This document shows, one piece after another, positions 10,901 through 19,197 of a stretch of 64,000 nucleotides of DNA. The position numbers and the translations under genes are program-made. Source of the DNA: Bartonella rochalimae ATCC BAA-1498 (lineage in GTDB: Bacteria; Pseudomonadota; Alphaproteobacteria; Rhizobiales; Rhizobiaceae); the NCBI RefSeq assembly GCF_000706645.1, contig NZ_KL407337.1:374320-438319 (forward strand). The letters run 5' to 3'. Each line of letters opens with the position of its first letter. Within the stretch, counting starts at the first letter, position 1. The notes beneath the pieces are model-generated. The model was given only the letters and a program-made list of their open reading frames with translations, was not told the origin of the DNA and ran no database searches.

Positions 10901-12496
10901 AATTTAAGTCATCAATTAGCTAATGTAAACAATCGCTTAGAAGAAGCAAAAGATGAAACATCCGCGAAAATTTCAGGACATATGGAACAATTAACAGAAT
11001 TAACAGATTATTTGAATCAAACAGTATACAATACAACTGAAACGGTTAGTAACTTAACCCAGCAAATTGGTGAACAGCTCTCGCTTTCAACACAAGAAGT
11101 TGAACAAAGAATTTATGCACAAAATGAATCCTTAGTGAATACTCTTACACAAAAAAATTCCGAAACTATTCAAACTATGGCTACTGTACAAGAAGATCTT
11201 ATTAAGAATGTGTCAGGTGTCATCGAGCAATTGAACCAATCCATTTATAATATTCATGAAAACAGTAACATTTTGATATCAACGGTTCAAAGCCTTGACG
11301 GTCAGTTGAATGAAACTGCTAATAATTTCTTCCATAATACCAATCAAGTAGCAGAATACTTATCAACGTCAAATCAAGAGCTCAATAGCAATGTAGAGAC
11401 GTTACAAGGACTTTCTCAAAATACATTTGAACAAATTAGTCATATAACAAACAATTTTGGTGAACATGCTAAAACGCTTTCTGAAGCTATTCGCGTTCTT
11501 GAGCAATCAGAAAACACACTTAATATAACACTCCAAGAAAAGCAAAATGCACTTTCCGTATTAAGCAATGCCCTTATTTCGAAATCTGATGAGGTTAATC
11601 AACTTATAAAACATTACGAAAATGTTCTTAGCTTAACATTTGAACGTGCTGATGAAAATACACGTAACTCGACACATTTAATGCAACGAACACTTCATGA
11701 ATTGATTAATGAAGCTTCAACACGTTTTTCAGATGCTGCAGAAAATATACGCTTTTCAGCCAATGAAATTCGCTCAGAACTTTCAAAAGTTAATAATGAT
11801 TTTAATGAAAGTATTCAAAAATTACCAGAAAAAGCGAAAGAAACAACACAGACAATTCGACATGCCTTAAGTGAACAAATTGTAGCACTAAAAGACTTAA
11901 CGAATATTATGCACAATACTGAAAAAGAACAATCAACACCAACAATATCCCCATCGTTAATGTCAAATAGTGCAACTTCTGGAGTCAATAAAAAAATAGT
12001 GCCACCACAGCCTATTGTACAATCAGGACAACACAAAACAAAACAAAACAAATGGGTATCAGACCTTTTAGAAAGAGTCTCACGTGAAGAAATATTATAC
12101 TCAGAAAAAGATAATAATTTCTCTTCCTCACCAGAAAAAGAAAAGTCTGATTCTATGAATGAATCCCTGAACTCACTAGTAAATAGTATTGTTCAAACCA
12201 TTAATCATAATGCTGCTGTCGAGTTATGGAATCGTTATAAACGTGGACAAAAAAATATCATAGCTGAACATCTTTATACACCGAATGGAAAAATAATATT
12301 TGAAACAATTAGAAAAAAATATCTAAATGATATAGATTTTAAAGATTCAGTTAATCAGTATATTTCAGAGTTTGAAAAATTATTACGTGATATATCTCGC
12401 AATTCTGGAAATACCCATTTAGCCCGCCAATATTTAACATCAGATACTGGAAAAGTTTATACTATGCTTGCTCATGTAAGTGGACGAATTCAATAA
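7907..12496 (+). CDS. Giant coiled-coil membrane protein, growth pole ring (GPR/RgsE) type
   Basis: 1529 residues. An acidic N-terminal region (1-130) is followed by two hydrophobic segments (about 134-155 and 165-192). Then comes some 1200 residues of heptad-rich coiled coil with few prolines, of the kind often auto-labelled kinesin-like or apolipoprotein A1/A4/E-like. A compact C-terminal domain (about 1425-1529) contains AVELWNRYKRGQ and ends LTSDTGKVYTMLAHVSGRIQ. This architecture matches GPR of Agrobacterium and RgsE of Sinorhizobium, which organise the growing pole, though those are longer (about 2,100 residues from memory). Assignment is by architecture, not alignment. GAGGCGAGT precedes the ATG. 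A strong terminator follows, so it is probably transcribed alone. Confidence 0.75.
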   Translation: MARRTKLQTFEIEVEEALEKAMNFDFDNAEIEEIISSDSENLINVDDLIQKIATSEEEILSENETSVLTSSNIHDNAVVDESVAELLFGQKPIHELSGGTVRDTLLPTQPLPANDDITVPFNFKSLKQNGASRIYWSTTALSALWATGGAFIAHKLAPSGLSSLANIITFITSPLGLAVAAGTTIPILMSWGVTQLIKRSNELRNIAILMTNAAQRLSEPQNISEKQAIAISQTLRKEVAAMNEGIERTLGRAVELEAIIQSEVHNLERAYSENESRIYTLIKELNNERTAILNHADRVQTVIKGTQEQLSDEFDLATSKIATNVEKLAQTLTQTLQQQGEDLVKKLSYAGDGVTNQLFEQFNETTLQVQQKNTEFFHVLGKTFDTFAERFDNNEKQLEKTFDETAAKAELHIAKLATRIQTATDQTLYSVDEKFKTLDEAIIDRNNQSLQDFDEKIKQLDQQAYKLSSKFDNITSEAIEAFGNRLVNVDLSLKEHSDTIIESFVARSKELENNAEKLGNFLEAHASQINVNLKEITTDISNVFTNGHDQIFSAVDASKKVLQEEIKNVDNAIIDIINERSQDFKTQIANQRDVMASMLDSENNKIADTLKDQIDVLTKNVSDVEKTLSQNIQIVDQHAKDHANNIIQCTEKLQESITQSCDTTKNALEEQIKNIDIRADALRDSLAINSFALNEVLADQARTLEQRMETIHNIIAKSDIHVDMALKQQADLVENAITNNNKAVTETVQNHIKNLEGHTDLLKNTLSQSHDVFLDTLQTRVGLFDENLESRARQVFERAATLEETLSEKLEKVCETIDMQTSTFEERSNNLKKSIVLNNEHNQAIQKALEESADNIRLSLENSVDTVTDNVQKKFTNISEKLVSIIANETEKSEASLATAGNQFISSFADVVIKATNIISESSNRIALNVEQTVNETSEKVISALTEQTAHTANAFTTVSNNAQALINETIHASAEAVNQLLSERSNVLHQSMLDFQNNLSHQLANVNNRLEEAKDETSAKISGHMEQLTELTDYLNQTVYNTTETVSNLTQQIGEQLSLSTQEVEQRIYAQNESLVNTLTQKNSETIQTMATVQEDLIKNVSGVIEQLNQSIYNIHENSNILISTVQSLDGQLNETANNFFHNTNQVAEYLSTSNQELNSNVETLQGLSQNTFEQISHITNNFGEHAKTLSEAIRVLEQSENTLNITLQEKQNALSVLSNALISKSDEVNQLIKHYENVLSLTFERADENTRNSTHLMQRTLHELINEASTRFSDAAENIRFSANEIRSELSKVNNDFNESIQKLPEKAKETTQTIRHALSEQIVALKDLTNIMHNTEKEQSTPTISPSLMSNSATSGVNKKIVPPQPIVQSGQHKTKQNKWVSDLLERVSREEILYSEKDNNFSSSPEKEKSDSMNESLNSLVNSIVQTINHNAAVELWNRYKRGQKNIIAEHLYTPNGKIIFETIRKKYLNDIDFKDSVNQYISEFEKLLRDISRNSGNTHLARQYLTSDTGKVYTMLAHVSGRIQ

Positions 12497-12504
12497 AATA
12501 AAAA

Positions 12505-12540
12505 GAAAGGTGAAAAAGTTTTTCTTTTTCGCCTTTTTTC
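12505..12540 (+). terminator. Intrinsic terminator of the coiled-coil gene
   Basis: A 13-base arm AAAGGTGAAAAAG (12506-12518), a 5-T loop, and the arm CTTTTTCGCCTTT (12524-12536, one G-T pair) run into a T-tract. It begins nine bases after the stop codon. Confidence 0.85.
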
Positions 12541-12822
12541 TTTTTAATTTTATCTATTATATATAATTATATTATACTTTTACTGAAAGCATAATCTATT
12601 TAAAATTGTAAAAATTATAGAAATTCTGTCAGAAGGACAAAATAATACTACTAATATTAGTGAACCTATTAATTAATATACTCTCAGAAAGTGGTTTCGT
12701 AATCTGGAAAATTAACCTACCCTTATCTTGTGATATGAAAAGAAATCAGAACCTGTAATGGATAAAACTGATTATAAATAGCAACGCTTCTATAAATATA
12801 GACTAACTCGGATATTATCAAA
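12541..12822. other. Upstream region of maeB
   Basis: About 280 AT-rich bases between the terminator and maeB. It must hold the maeB promoter, but I could not identify a single convincing one. No coding remnant is seen. Confidence 0.4.
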
Positions 12823-15177
12823 ATGTCTAAAAAACAAAATAGCAATACTCGTCTGCAACAAACTGAACTTGAAAGCGCAGCACTTTTTTATCACCAACAT
12901 ACGAAACCTGGAAAACTAGAGATACAAGCAACAAAGCCTTTAGATAATCAACGTGATCTAGCGCTTGCTTATTCTCCAGGTGTTGCTGCGCCATGTCTTG
13001 CGATTTACGATGATCCAAAACTTGCATCTCAGTATACTTCTCGTTCTAACTTAGTCGCTGTTATAACAAATGGAACTGCCGTTCTTGGCTTAGGAAATAT
13101 TGGCCCACTCGCCTCTAAACCGGTTATGGAAGGAAAAGCTGTTCTATTTAAAAAATTTGCAAATATTGATGTTTTTGATATCGAACTTGATGCACCCGAT
13201 ATCACAAAAATGATAGAAACTGTATCTGCATTAGAACCGACATTTGGTGGAATTAATCTTGAAGATATTAAAGCTCCAGAATGCTTTGAAATTGAAGAAC
13301 AACTTCGTGCTAAAATGAATATTCCGGTTTTCCATGATGATCAACATGGAACTGCTATTATTGTTTGTGCAGCGGTGTTAAACGCTTTAAGTCTTGCTAA
13401 CAAAAAAATTGAAAATGCAAAAATAGTTTCCTCAGGTGCAGGCGCAGCTGCCTTGGCTTGTATTAACCTTTTAGTCCGTCTTGGAGCAAAAGTAGAAAAT
13501 ATTTGGCTTAGCGATTTAGATGGTGTCGTGTACAAGGGTCGCAAAACACTTATGGATCGTTGGAAAATTAACTACGCACAAAAAACTGATGCGAGAACTC
13601 TAGCCGACATCATAGAGAATGCAGATATCTTTTTAGGCCTTTCAGCAGCTGGAGTTTTGAAACCTGAATATTTAAAAAAGATGGCTTCAAAGCCTTTAAT
13701 TCTAGCACTTGCCAACCCAAAACCGGAAATTATGCCAGAAGAAGCAAGTGCAGTACGACCCGATGCGATGATCTGCACAGGGCGTTCCGATTATCCTAAT
13801 CAGGTTAATAATGTCCTTTGTTTTCCTTATATTTTTCGTGGTGCATTAGATGTTGGTGCAACTGCAATTAATGAAGAAATGAAAATGGCCGCAGTTCATG
13901 CGATTGCTGCCCTCGCCCGTGAAGAATCTTCAGATGTCGCAGCATGTGCATATTCAAAAAAGCCACCTAGTTTTGGGCCTGAATACCTCATTCCTTCGCC
14001 TTTCGATCCGCGTTTAATACTACGCATTGCCCCTGCTGTCGCCAAAGCAGCAATGGAATCGGGTGTGGCAGTACGGCCGATTGAAGACATGGAGGTCTAT
14101 AATGATACTCTTAATCGTTTTGTATTCCGTTCTGGTCTTATAATGAAGCCTGTTTTTGCAGCAGCCAAAACAGCAAGATGTAAACGTGTAATCTATGCTG
14201 ACGGTGAAGATGAACGTGTTCTTCGTGCCGCACAAATTGTTCTTGAAGAACAAACAGCTATTCCTCTTCTTATTGGTCGTCCACATGTGGTAGAGACAAG
14301 ATTAAAACGCTTTGGTTTAAAAATTCGTCCCGGCATAGATTTTGAAATCACAAATCCAGAAAATGATCCACGTTTTCGTGACTATGTAAATTTATTTCTA
14401 CATTATACAGGCAGATGTGGAGTTTCACCTGAAGTTGCGAAAACAATCGTAAGAACATCAACTACAGCTATTGCAGCTCTTGCAGTTATGCGTGGTGAAG
14501 CTGATGCAATGATTTGTGGTCTAGAAGGACGTTTCGAACGTAATCTTGAATTAATTGAACAAATCATTGGGCTTAATCCAAATGTTAATCATTTTTCTGC
14601 CGTTAGTCTCCTTATCTCTACACGTGGTACTCTTTTTCTAACGGATACTTACGTTAATGAAAATCCTTCTGCGGAAGAAGTAGCAGAAATGACAATCCTA
14701 GCAGCGCAAGAAATTGAAGCATTTGGTATAAAACCAAAAGCAGCTTTATTATCACACTCAAATTTTGGTTCCAAAAATACAGCAAGCGCGCGCAAAATGC
14801 GTCGTGCTACCGAAATCCTTGCTGAATTATATCCAAATTTGGAAGCAGATGGGGAAATGCATGGTGACTCTGCACTTTCCAAAATTCTTCGTGATCGTGT
14901 TTTCCCTGCTTCACGCCTTACAAGCGAAGCTAATTTGCTAGTCTTTCCAACACTTGATGCAGCCAATATCACGCTTAATATCGCAAAAAATTTAACAAAT
15001 GCACTGCATGTAGGCCCTATTTTGATTGGAGCTGCACGTCCCGCACACATTCTAACACCTTCAGTAACTTCACGGGGTGTTGTCAACATGACAGCTCTAG
15101 CAGTCCTTGCTGCAAATAGAAAAAATCTTACAATAAAACAAATGAAAACAAAAGATTCTCATGTAGATAAAACTTAA
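12823..15177 (+). CDS. maeB: NADP-dependent malic enzyme with C-terminal phosphotransacetylase-like domain
   Basis: Decarboxylates malate to pyruvate, giving NADPH and a gluconeogenic or acetyl-CoA precursor when cells grow on C4 acids and amino acids. The 784 residues show the malic enzyme half (about 1-430), with LALAYSPGVAAPC, the metal-site run VFHDDQHGTA and the nucleotide loop SSGAGAAALACINL. The PTA-like half (about 440-770) is the regulatory module of the MaeB class. Length is typical for the class. It has its own upstream region and is followed by a 170-base gap before acpXL. Function in the dicarboxylate economy of the cell is inferred from the family. Confidence 0.95.
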   Translation: MSKKQNSNTRLQQTELESAALFYHQHTKPGKLEIQATKPLDNQRDLALAYSPGVAAPCLAIYDDPKLASQYTSRSNLVAVITNGTAVLGLGNIGPLASKPVMEGKAVLFKKFANIDVFDIELDAPDITKMIETVSALEPTFGGINLEDIKAPECFEIEEQLRAKMNIPVFHDDQHGTAIIVCAAVLNALSLANKKIENAKIVSSGAGAAALACINLLVRLGAKVENIWLSDLDGVVYKGRKTLMDRWKINYAQKTDARTLADIIENADIFLGLSAAGVLKPEYLKKMASKPLILALANPKPEIMPEEASAVRPDAMICTGRSDYPNQVNNVLCFPYIFRGALDVGATAINEEMKMAAVHAIAALAREESSDVAACAYSKKPPSFGPEYLIPSPFDPRLILRIAPAVAKAAMESGVAVRPIEDMEVYNDTLNRFVFRSGLIMKPVFAAAKTARCKRVIYADGEDERVLRAAQIVLEEQTAIPLLIGRPHVVETRLKRFGLKIRPGIDFEITNPENDPRFRDYVNLFLHYTGRCGVSPEVAKTIVRTSTTAIAALAVMRGEADAMICGLEGRFERNLELIEQIIGLNPNVNHFSAVSLLISTRGTLFLTDTYVNENPSAEEVAEMTILAAQEIEAFGIKPKAALLSHSNFGSKNTASARKMRRATEILAELYPNLEADGEMHGDSALSKILRDRVFPASRLTSEANLLVFPTLDAANITLNIAKNLTNALHVGPILIGAARPAHILTPSVTSRGVVNMTALAVLAANRKNLTIKQMKTKDSHVDKT

Positions 15178-15350
15178 AAGTCTCCTGTAGAAACACTTTA
15201 GAAACCAAGCTAAATTTATTGTAAATTCATTTTCAATATTGAAAAGGCAATTCTATTTTGGATTAAGCTTTTTTTTTAAGATAAAAAAGGTTAGATAGAA
15301 TCGTAACTGAAGTCTTTTATAAAGCTACTAACATAATAAGGAATCATACA

Positions 15351-15635
15351 TTGTCTTATACTTTTGACAAAGTCGCTGATATTATTGCAGAAATCAGTGA
15401 AATTGATCGGAGCACGATTACACCCGAAAGTCATACAATTGATGATTTAGGAATTGATAGTCTTGATTTTCTTGATATTGTTTTTGCCATTGATAAAGCC
15501 TTCGGAATTAAAATCCCACTAGAACAGTGGACACAAGAAATCAATGAAGGTTCAGTCGCAACTGAAGAGTACTTTGTTCTTAAAAACCTTTGCACAAAAA
15601 TTGATGAACTCATTGCTTTAAAACAAGCTAACTAA
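15351..15635 (+). CDS. acpXL: Acyl carrier protein AcpXL for very-long-chain fatty acid synthesis
   Basis: Specialised carrier on which the 27-hydroxyoctacosanoate-type chain of rhizobial and Bartonella lipid A is built. It has 94 residues. The phosphopantetheine serine is S37 in [13 protein letters not shown], and the family-specific [10 protein letters not shown] region follows. The start is TTG at 15351, supported by AAGGAA seven bases upstream; no ATG fits. It heads the cluster acpXL-fabF2XL-fabF1XL-adh2XL-lpxXL, with only 9 bases before the next gene. In the Rhizobium clusters I know, a fabZXL sits in that position and is absent here. Confidence 0.92.
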   Translation: MSYTFDKVADIIAEISEIDRSTITPESHTIDDLGIDSLDFLDIVFAIDKAFGIKIPLEQWTQEINEGSVATEEYFVLKNLCTKIDELIALKQAN

Positions 15636-15644
15636 TTTTTTGCT

Positions 15645-16820
15645 ATGCAGAATCATGCTGTATTCATTACTGGTATAGGAATTATAAGCTCTTTAGGTGA
15701 AGGAGTTGTTCATCATTGGAATCAATTAAATAACCCCGCAATTAAACCGAACCTTGATTGTACAACTTTCGCACCCTATGCTGTTCATCAATTGACAGAA
15801 GTCGATTGGAATCTGCAAATCCCAAAGCGAAGTGACCAACGACAAATGGGAATATGGCAACGCCTTGGTACCTATGCAGCTGGTCTTGCTCTTGATGATG
15901 CAGATATGAAAAATGATCACCAGTTAACATCAACAATGGATATGATCGTTGCAGCGAGTGGAGGAGAACGTGACATTACTGTTGATACGCAAATTCTTGC
16001 AAAAGCCCGTACAACCACTCATTATGAGCCTATGTTAAATTTAGCCCTTTCGACTGAGCTTCGGCCAACTTTATTTTTATCGCAGCTATCAAATCTTCTA
16101 GCTGGGAATATTTCGATTGTTCATAAAATAACCGGTTCTTCTCGTACATTTATGGGTGAAGAAGGAAGTGGACTTTCTGCTATTCAAATTGCTGCTGCAC
16201 GTATTCGCTCAGGACAAAGCACACACGTACTGGTAGGTGGCTCTTATAATGCACAAAGCTACGATATGCTGTTAGCTCATGAGCTTGGAGGACTTTTAAC
16301 ACGTGGTGAATGGACACCAGTTTGGTCCCGTAAAAAATGCCCTGGTGGTGGATTAATTACTGGCTCTGGTGGTGTTTTTCTTGTTCTTGAAAATGGTGAA
16401 CAAGCTCAAAAACGCAATGCACGTGTTTATGCTGAAATTAGTCAAATGATTACGAATCAAACAAATAGGACAAAAAATTCCCTTAAAGATACAATTACGT
16501 CAATGTTAAAAACAGTAAAGGCTGAAGCTTCATTTACAATTTCAGCAGCCTCAGGTTGTCATAACGCCACAAGAGCAGAACAAAGCGCTCTTGACGATGC
16601 TAATATATTTTACCGTGGTATTACGACATTATTTGGCTATATGCGAGAAGCGCAATTTCCTTTAGCGCTTGCATTAGCTGCTATTGCTGTTAGGAAAAAA
16701 CGTAGCTTTCCCTCTTTGAGTTCTCATGAAAAGCTGTTTTCTGAAGAAATACGTGAAGCATTTATTACAACTATTGGTATAAAAAGAGCTGAAGGAATAG
16801 TGCACCTTACCGCTGTCTAA
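15645..16820 (+). CDS. fabF2XL: FabF2XL, ketosynthase-like protein lacking the catalytic triad
   Basis: A 391-residue protein with the thiolase-like fold of a beta-ketoacyl-ACP synthase, second gene of the very-long-chain acyl cluster. The active-site region that should read TACASG reads GEEGSG, so the nucleophilic cysteine corresponds to Glu173. The two catalytic histidines are also gone: NAHGT is replaced by SAASGC, and the GH of IGHTLTAAG by GY in FGYMREA. It should therefore not condense by itself. By analogy with chain-length factors of type II polyketide systems it may pair with FabF1XL, whose gene follows after 12 bases. The frame is intact over its full length, so it is probably under selection and not a pseudogene. 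Confidence 0.85.
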   Translation: MQNHAVFITGIGIISSLGEGVVHHWNQLNNPAIKPNLDCTTFAPYAVHQLTEVDWNLQIPKRSDQRQMGIWQRLGTYAAGLALDDADMKNDHQLTSTMDMIVAASGGERDITVDTQILAKARTTTHYEPMLNLALSTELRPTLFLSQLSNLLAGNISIVHKITGSSRTFMGEEGSGLSAIQIAAARIRSGQSTHVLVGGSYNAQSYDMLLAHELGGLLTRGEWTPVWSRKKCPGGGLITGSGGVFLVLENGEQAQKRNARVYAEISQMITNQTNRTKNSLKDTITSMLKTVKAEASFTISAASGCHNATRAEQSALDDANIFYRGITTLFGYMREAQFPLALALAAIAVRKKRSFPSLSSHEKLFSEEIREAFITTIGIKRAEGIVHLTAV

Positions 16821-16832
16821 AAGAAAGTTTCT

Positions 16833-18110
16833 ATGATGAAATATAATGATCATCTTGGACGTCCACTTGTAGCAATCACTGGAGCAGGAGTTGTAACATC
16901 ACTAGGACAAGGAAAACAGGAAAATTGGAACAAATTAATTAATGGTGTTAGTGGCATTCATAAAATCACGCGCTTTCCTGTTGAAGGATTAAATACACAT
17001 ATCGCAGGAACGATTGATTTTCTTGAAGAAAGTACAATCGGTGCTGCAGCTCTTTCCGAAAGATTAGCGCATCTTGCTGCAGAAGAGGCTTTAGAACAAG
17101 CAAATCTTGACAAAGAAGATTTTAATGGACCATTGTTTTTAGCTGCTCCTCCAGTTGAACTTGAATGGAAAGCACGTTTCGCTCTTGATAAAGAAGTAAT
17201 ATCCAGTCATGAACCTACTTATGCACATCTTCTTGAAGTTTGTAGTAAAAAACCTCATCATGCGCTTTTTGAAGCTACTCAATTTGGAACAATTGCAGAA
17301 AAAATTCAAGAAAAATTTGGAACAAAAGGGCTTCCCATTACCCTTTCAACCGCTTGTGCATCTGGTGCAACAGCTATCCAGTTAGGTGTTGAAGCAATTC
17401 GACGAGGTGAAACAGATCGTTCCCTCACAATCGCCACGGATGGTTCGGTTTCAGCAGAATCCCTTATCCGTTTTTCACTATTATCTGCTCTTTCCACCAA
17501 AAATGATCCAGCAGAAAAAGCAGCAAAACCATTTAGCCGCGATCGAGATGGTTTTGTGATGGCTGAAGGATCAGGTGCTCTTGTCCTTGAGTCTGTTCAA
17601 AGTGCTTTAGCTCGTAAAGTGGAAATTCTAGGAATTTTGGCAGGCTGTGGAGAAACAGCTGATGATTTTCATCGTACACGTTCAAAGCCCGATGCATCAC
17701 CTGCAATTGAAGCAGTTCGTAAAGCCTTAGCCGATGCAAAAATAACTATCAATGAAATTGATTATATCAACGCACATGGAACCTCTACACCTGAAAATGA
17801 AAAAATGGAATATCTAGCATTATCAACAGTTTTTGGTGATATTTTAGAACACATCCCAGTCTCTTCTAATAAGTCAATGATTGGCCATACATTAACTGCT
17901 GCAGGTGCCATAGAGGCCGTTTTCTCACTTCTAACCATCCAAACAGGAATACTTCCCCCTACAATTAATTATGATGATCCTGATCCTACAATTCCTTTAG
18001 ATGTTGTTCCTAATCATAAGCGTAAAGCCTGCATAAATGCAATTTTATCCAACTCATTTGGTTTTGGAGGTCAAAATACTAGCCTTGTTATTACAGCGTA
18101 TAAAGGATAA
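16833..18110 (+). CDS. fabF1XL: FabF1XL, beta-ketoacyl-ACP synthase II type (catalytic)
   Basis: Condensing enzyme that would elongate acyl-AcpXL towards C28. The 425 residues hold the full Cys-His-His set: C175 in LSTACASGATAIQLG, H315 in YINAHGTSTPENEK, and H352 in SNKSMIGHTLTAAGA with K347. The glycine-rich C-terminal SNSFGFGGQN is present. It directly follows the triad-less FabF2XL, which suggests a catalytic/non-catalytic heterodimer. Start ATG ATG at 16833; either methionine could be used. Confidence 0.93.
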   Translation: MMKYNDHLGRPLVAITGAGVVTSLGQGKQENWNKLINGVSGIHKITRFPVEGLNTHIAGTIDFLEESTIGAAALSERLAHLAAEEALEQANLDKEDFNGPLFLAAPPVELEWKARFALDKEVISSHEPTYAHLLEVCSKKPHHALFEATQFGTIAEKIQEKFGTKGLPITLSTACASGATAIQLGVEAIRRGETDRSLTIATDGSVSAESLIRFSLLSALSTKNDPAEKAAKPFSRDRDGFVMAEGSGALVLESVQSALARKVEILGILAGCGETADDFHRTRSKPDASPAIEAVRKALADAKITINEIDYINAHGTSTPENEKMEYLALSTVFGDILEHIPVSSNKSMIGHTLTAAGAIEAVFSLLTIQTGILPPTINYDDPDPTIPLDVVPNHKRKACINAILSNSFGFGGQNTSLVITAYKG

Positions 18111-18166
18111 TCATTTAAATTGATCTGAAAACTATCAATCTTTATAGAGATTCAAAGAGAATAACG

Positions 18167-19195
18167 ATGCGTACACTGCAACTAATCAATGAGCGCCAAC
18201 TTAAAATTACTAATACTCCACCACCACCGCCACCAAATCCCGGTGAAGTCACAGTGCGGATAAAGGCTGTTGCTCTCAACCATATTGATGTATGGGGATG
18301 GCGCGGTATGGCCTTTGCAAAAAGAAAAATGCCACTTATTATAGGTGCAGAAGCTTCTGGTGAAATTGCTCAATTAGGAGATGGCATTGAAAATTTTCAA
18401 GTTGGGCAACTCGTTTCAATTTATGGAGCGCATACTTGTGGTCTATGCCAAGCCTGCTGCGAAGGGCGTGATAATCTTTGCGATCAAGTAAAAGGTGTAT
18501 ATGGTTTTCATCTTGATGGATTTGCTTGTGAGCTCGTCAATCTTCCAGCACATCTACTAGTGCCAGCGCCTTTAAAATGTGATGAAATAAAAGCAGCTGT
18601 GGCCCCTATTACCTTTGGAACCGTAGAGCATATGCTGTTTGATAATGCAAAATTACAAGTTGGAGAAACAATTCTAATACATGCTGGTGGTTCTGGTATT
18701 GGATCAGCAGCTATTCAAATTGCAAAAAACATGGGATGTACAGTCATCACTACAGTGGGTTCAGACAGCAAAATTGAAAAAGCACAATCTCTCGGAGCAG
18801 ATCATGTTATTAATTACCGTAAAGAACGTTTCGAAGGTATTGTTCGTAAATTAACGCAAAAAAAAGGTGTTGATGTTGTTTTTGAGCATGTAGGAGCTGA
18901 TACATGGGCAGGTTCTATGCTGAGTATGAAACGCGGAGCACGTTTGGTAACTTGTGGTTCTACTTCTGGTATTTCAACATCTATGAATTTAATGCAATTA
19001 TTTCAGCAACAACTGAAAATATTTGGTTCATTTGGTTGCCGTATGGAAAATATGGCAAATGCTATGGAGAAAATGGCGCAAGGAATTATATATCCTGTCA
19101 TTGATACAATTATTAATTTTGATCAAATTGATATAGCTTTAAAACGCATGGAAAGTCGTGATGTTTTTGGAAAAATCATCCTGAAAATCAATTAA
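18167..19195 (+). CDS. adh2XL: Zinc-type alcohol dehydrogenase of the very-long-chain acyl cluster
   Basis: Medium-chain dehydrogenase/reductase family, 342 residues, with GROES-like N-terminal and Rossmann C-terminal domains. The structural zinc cysteines are in CGLCQACCEGRDNLC, and the nucleotide loop is HAGGSGIGSAAIQIA. It sits between fabF1XL and lpxXL, the same position as adh2XL in Rhizobium. A role as the enoyl- or keto-reducing step of C28 chain synthesis is inferred from position and is not proven. A proline run lies at residues 18-25 (PPPPPPNP region), near the N-terminus. Confidence 0.88.
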   Translation: MRTLQLINERQLKITNTPPPPPPNPGEVTVRIKAVALNHIDVWGWRGMAFAKRKMPLIIGAEASGEIAQLGDGIENFQVGQLVSIYGAHTCGLCQACCEGRDNLCDQVKGVYGFHLDGFACELVNLPAHLLVPAPLKCDEIKAAVAPITFGTVEHMLFDNAKLQVGETILIHAGGSGIGSAAIQIAKNMGCTVITTVGSDSKIEKAQSLGADHVINYRKERFEGIVRKLTQKKGVDVVFEHVGADTWAGSMLSMKRGARLVTCGSTSGISTSMNLMQLFQQQLKIFGSFGCRMENMANAMEKMAQGIIYPVIDTIINFDQIDIALKRMESRDVFGKIILKIN

Positions 19196-19197
19196 TT

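Noticed and set aside
14649..15089. A 146-residue frame antisense to maeB
   Set aside because: It is a frame shadow of the strongly coding maeB sequence, without a ribosome site or domain.
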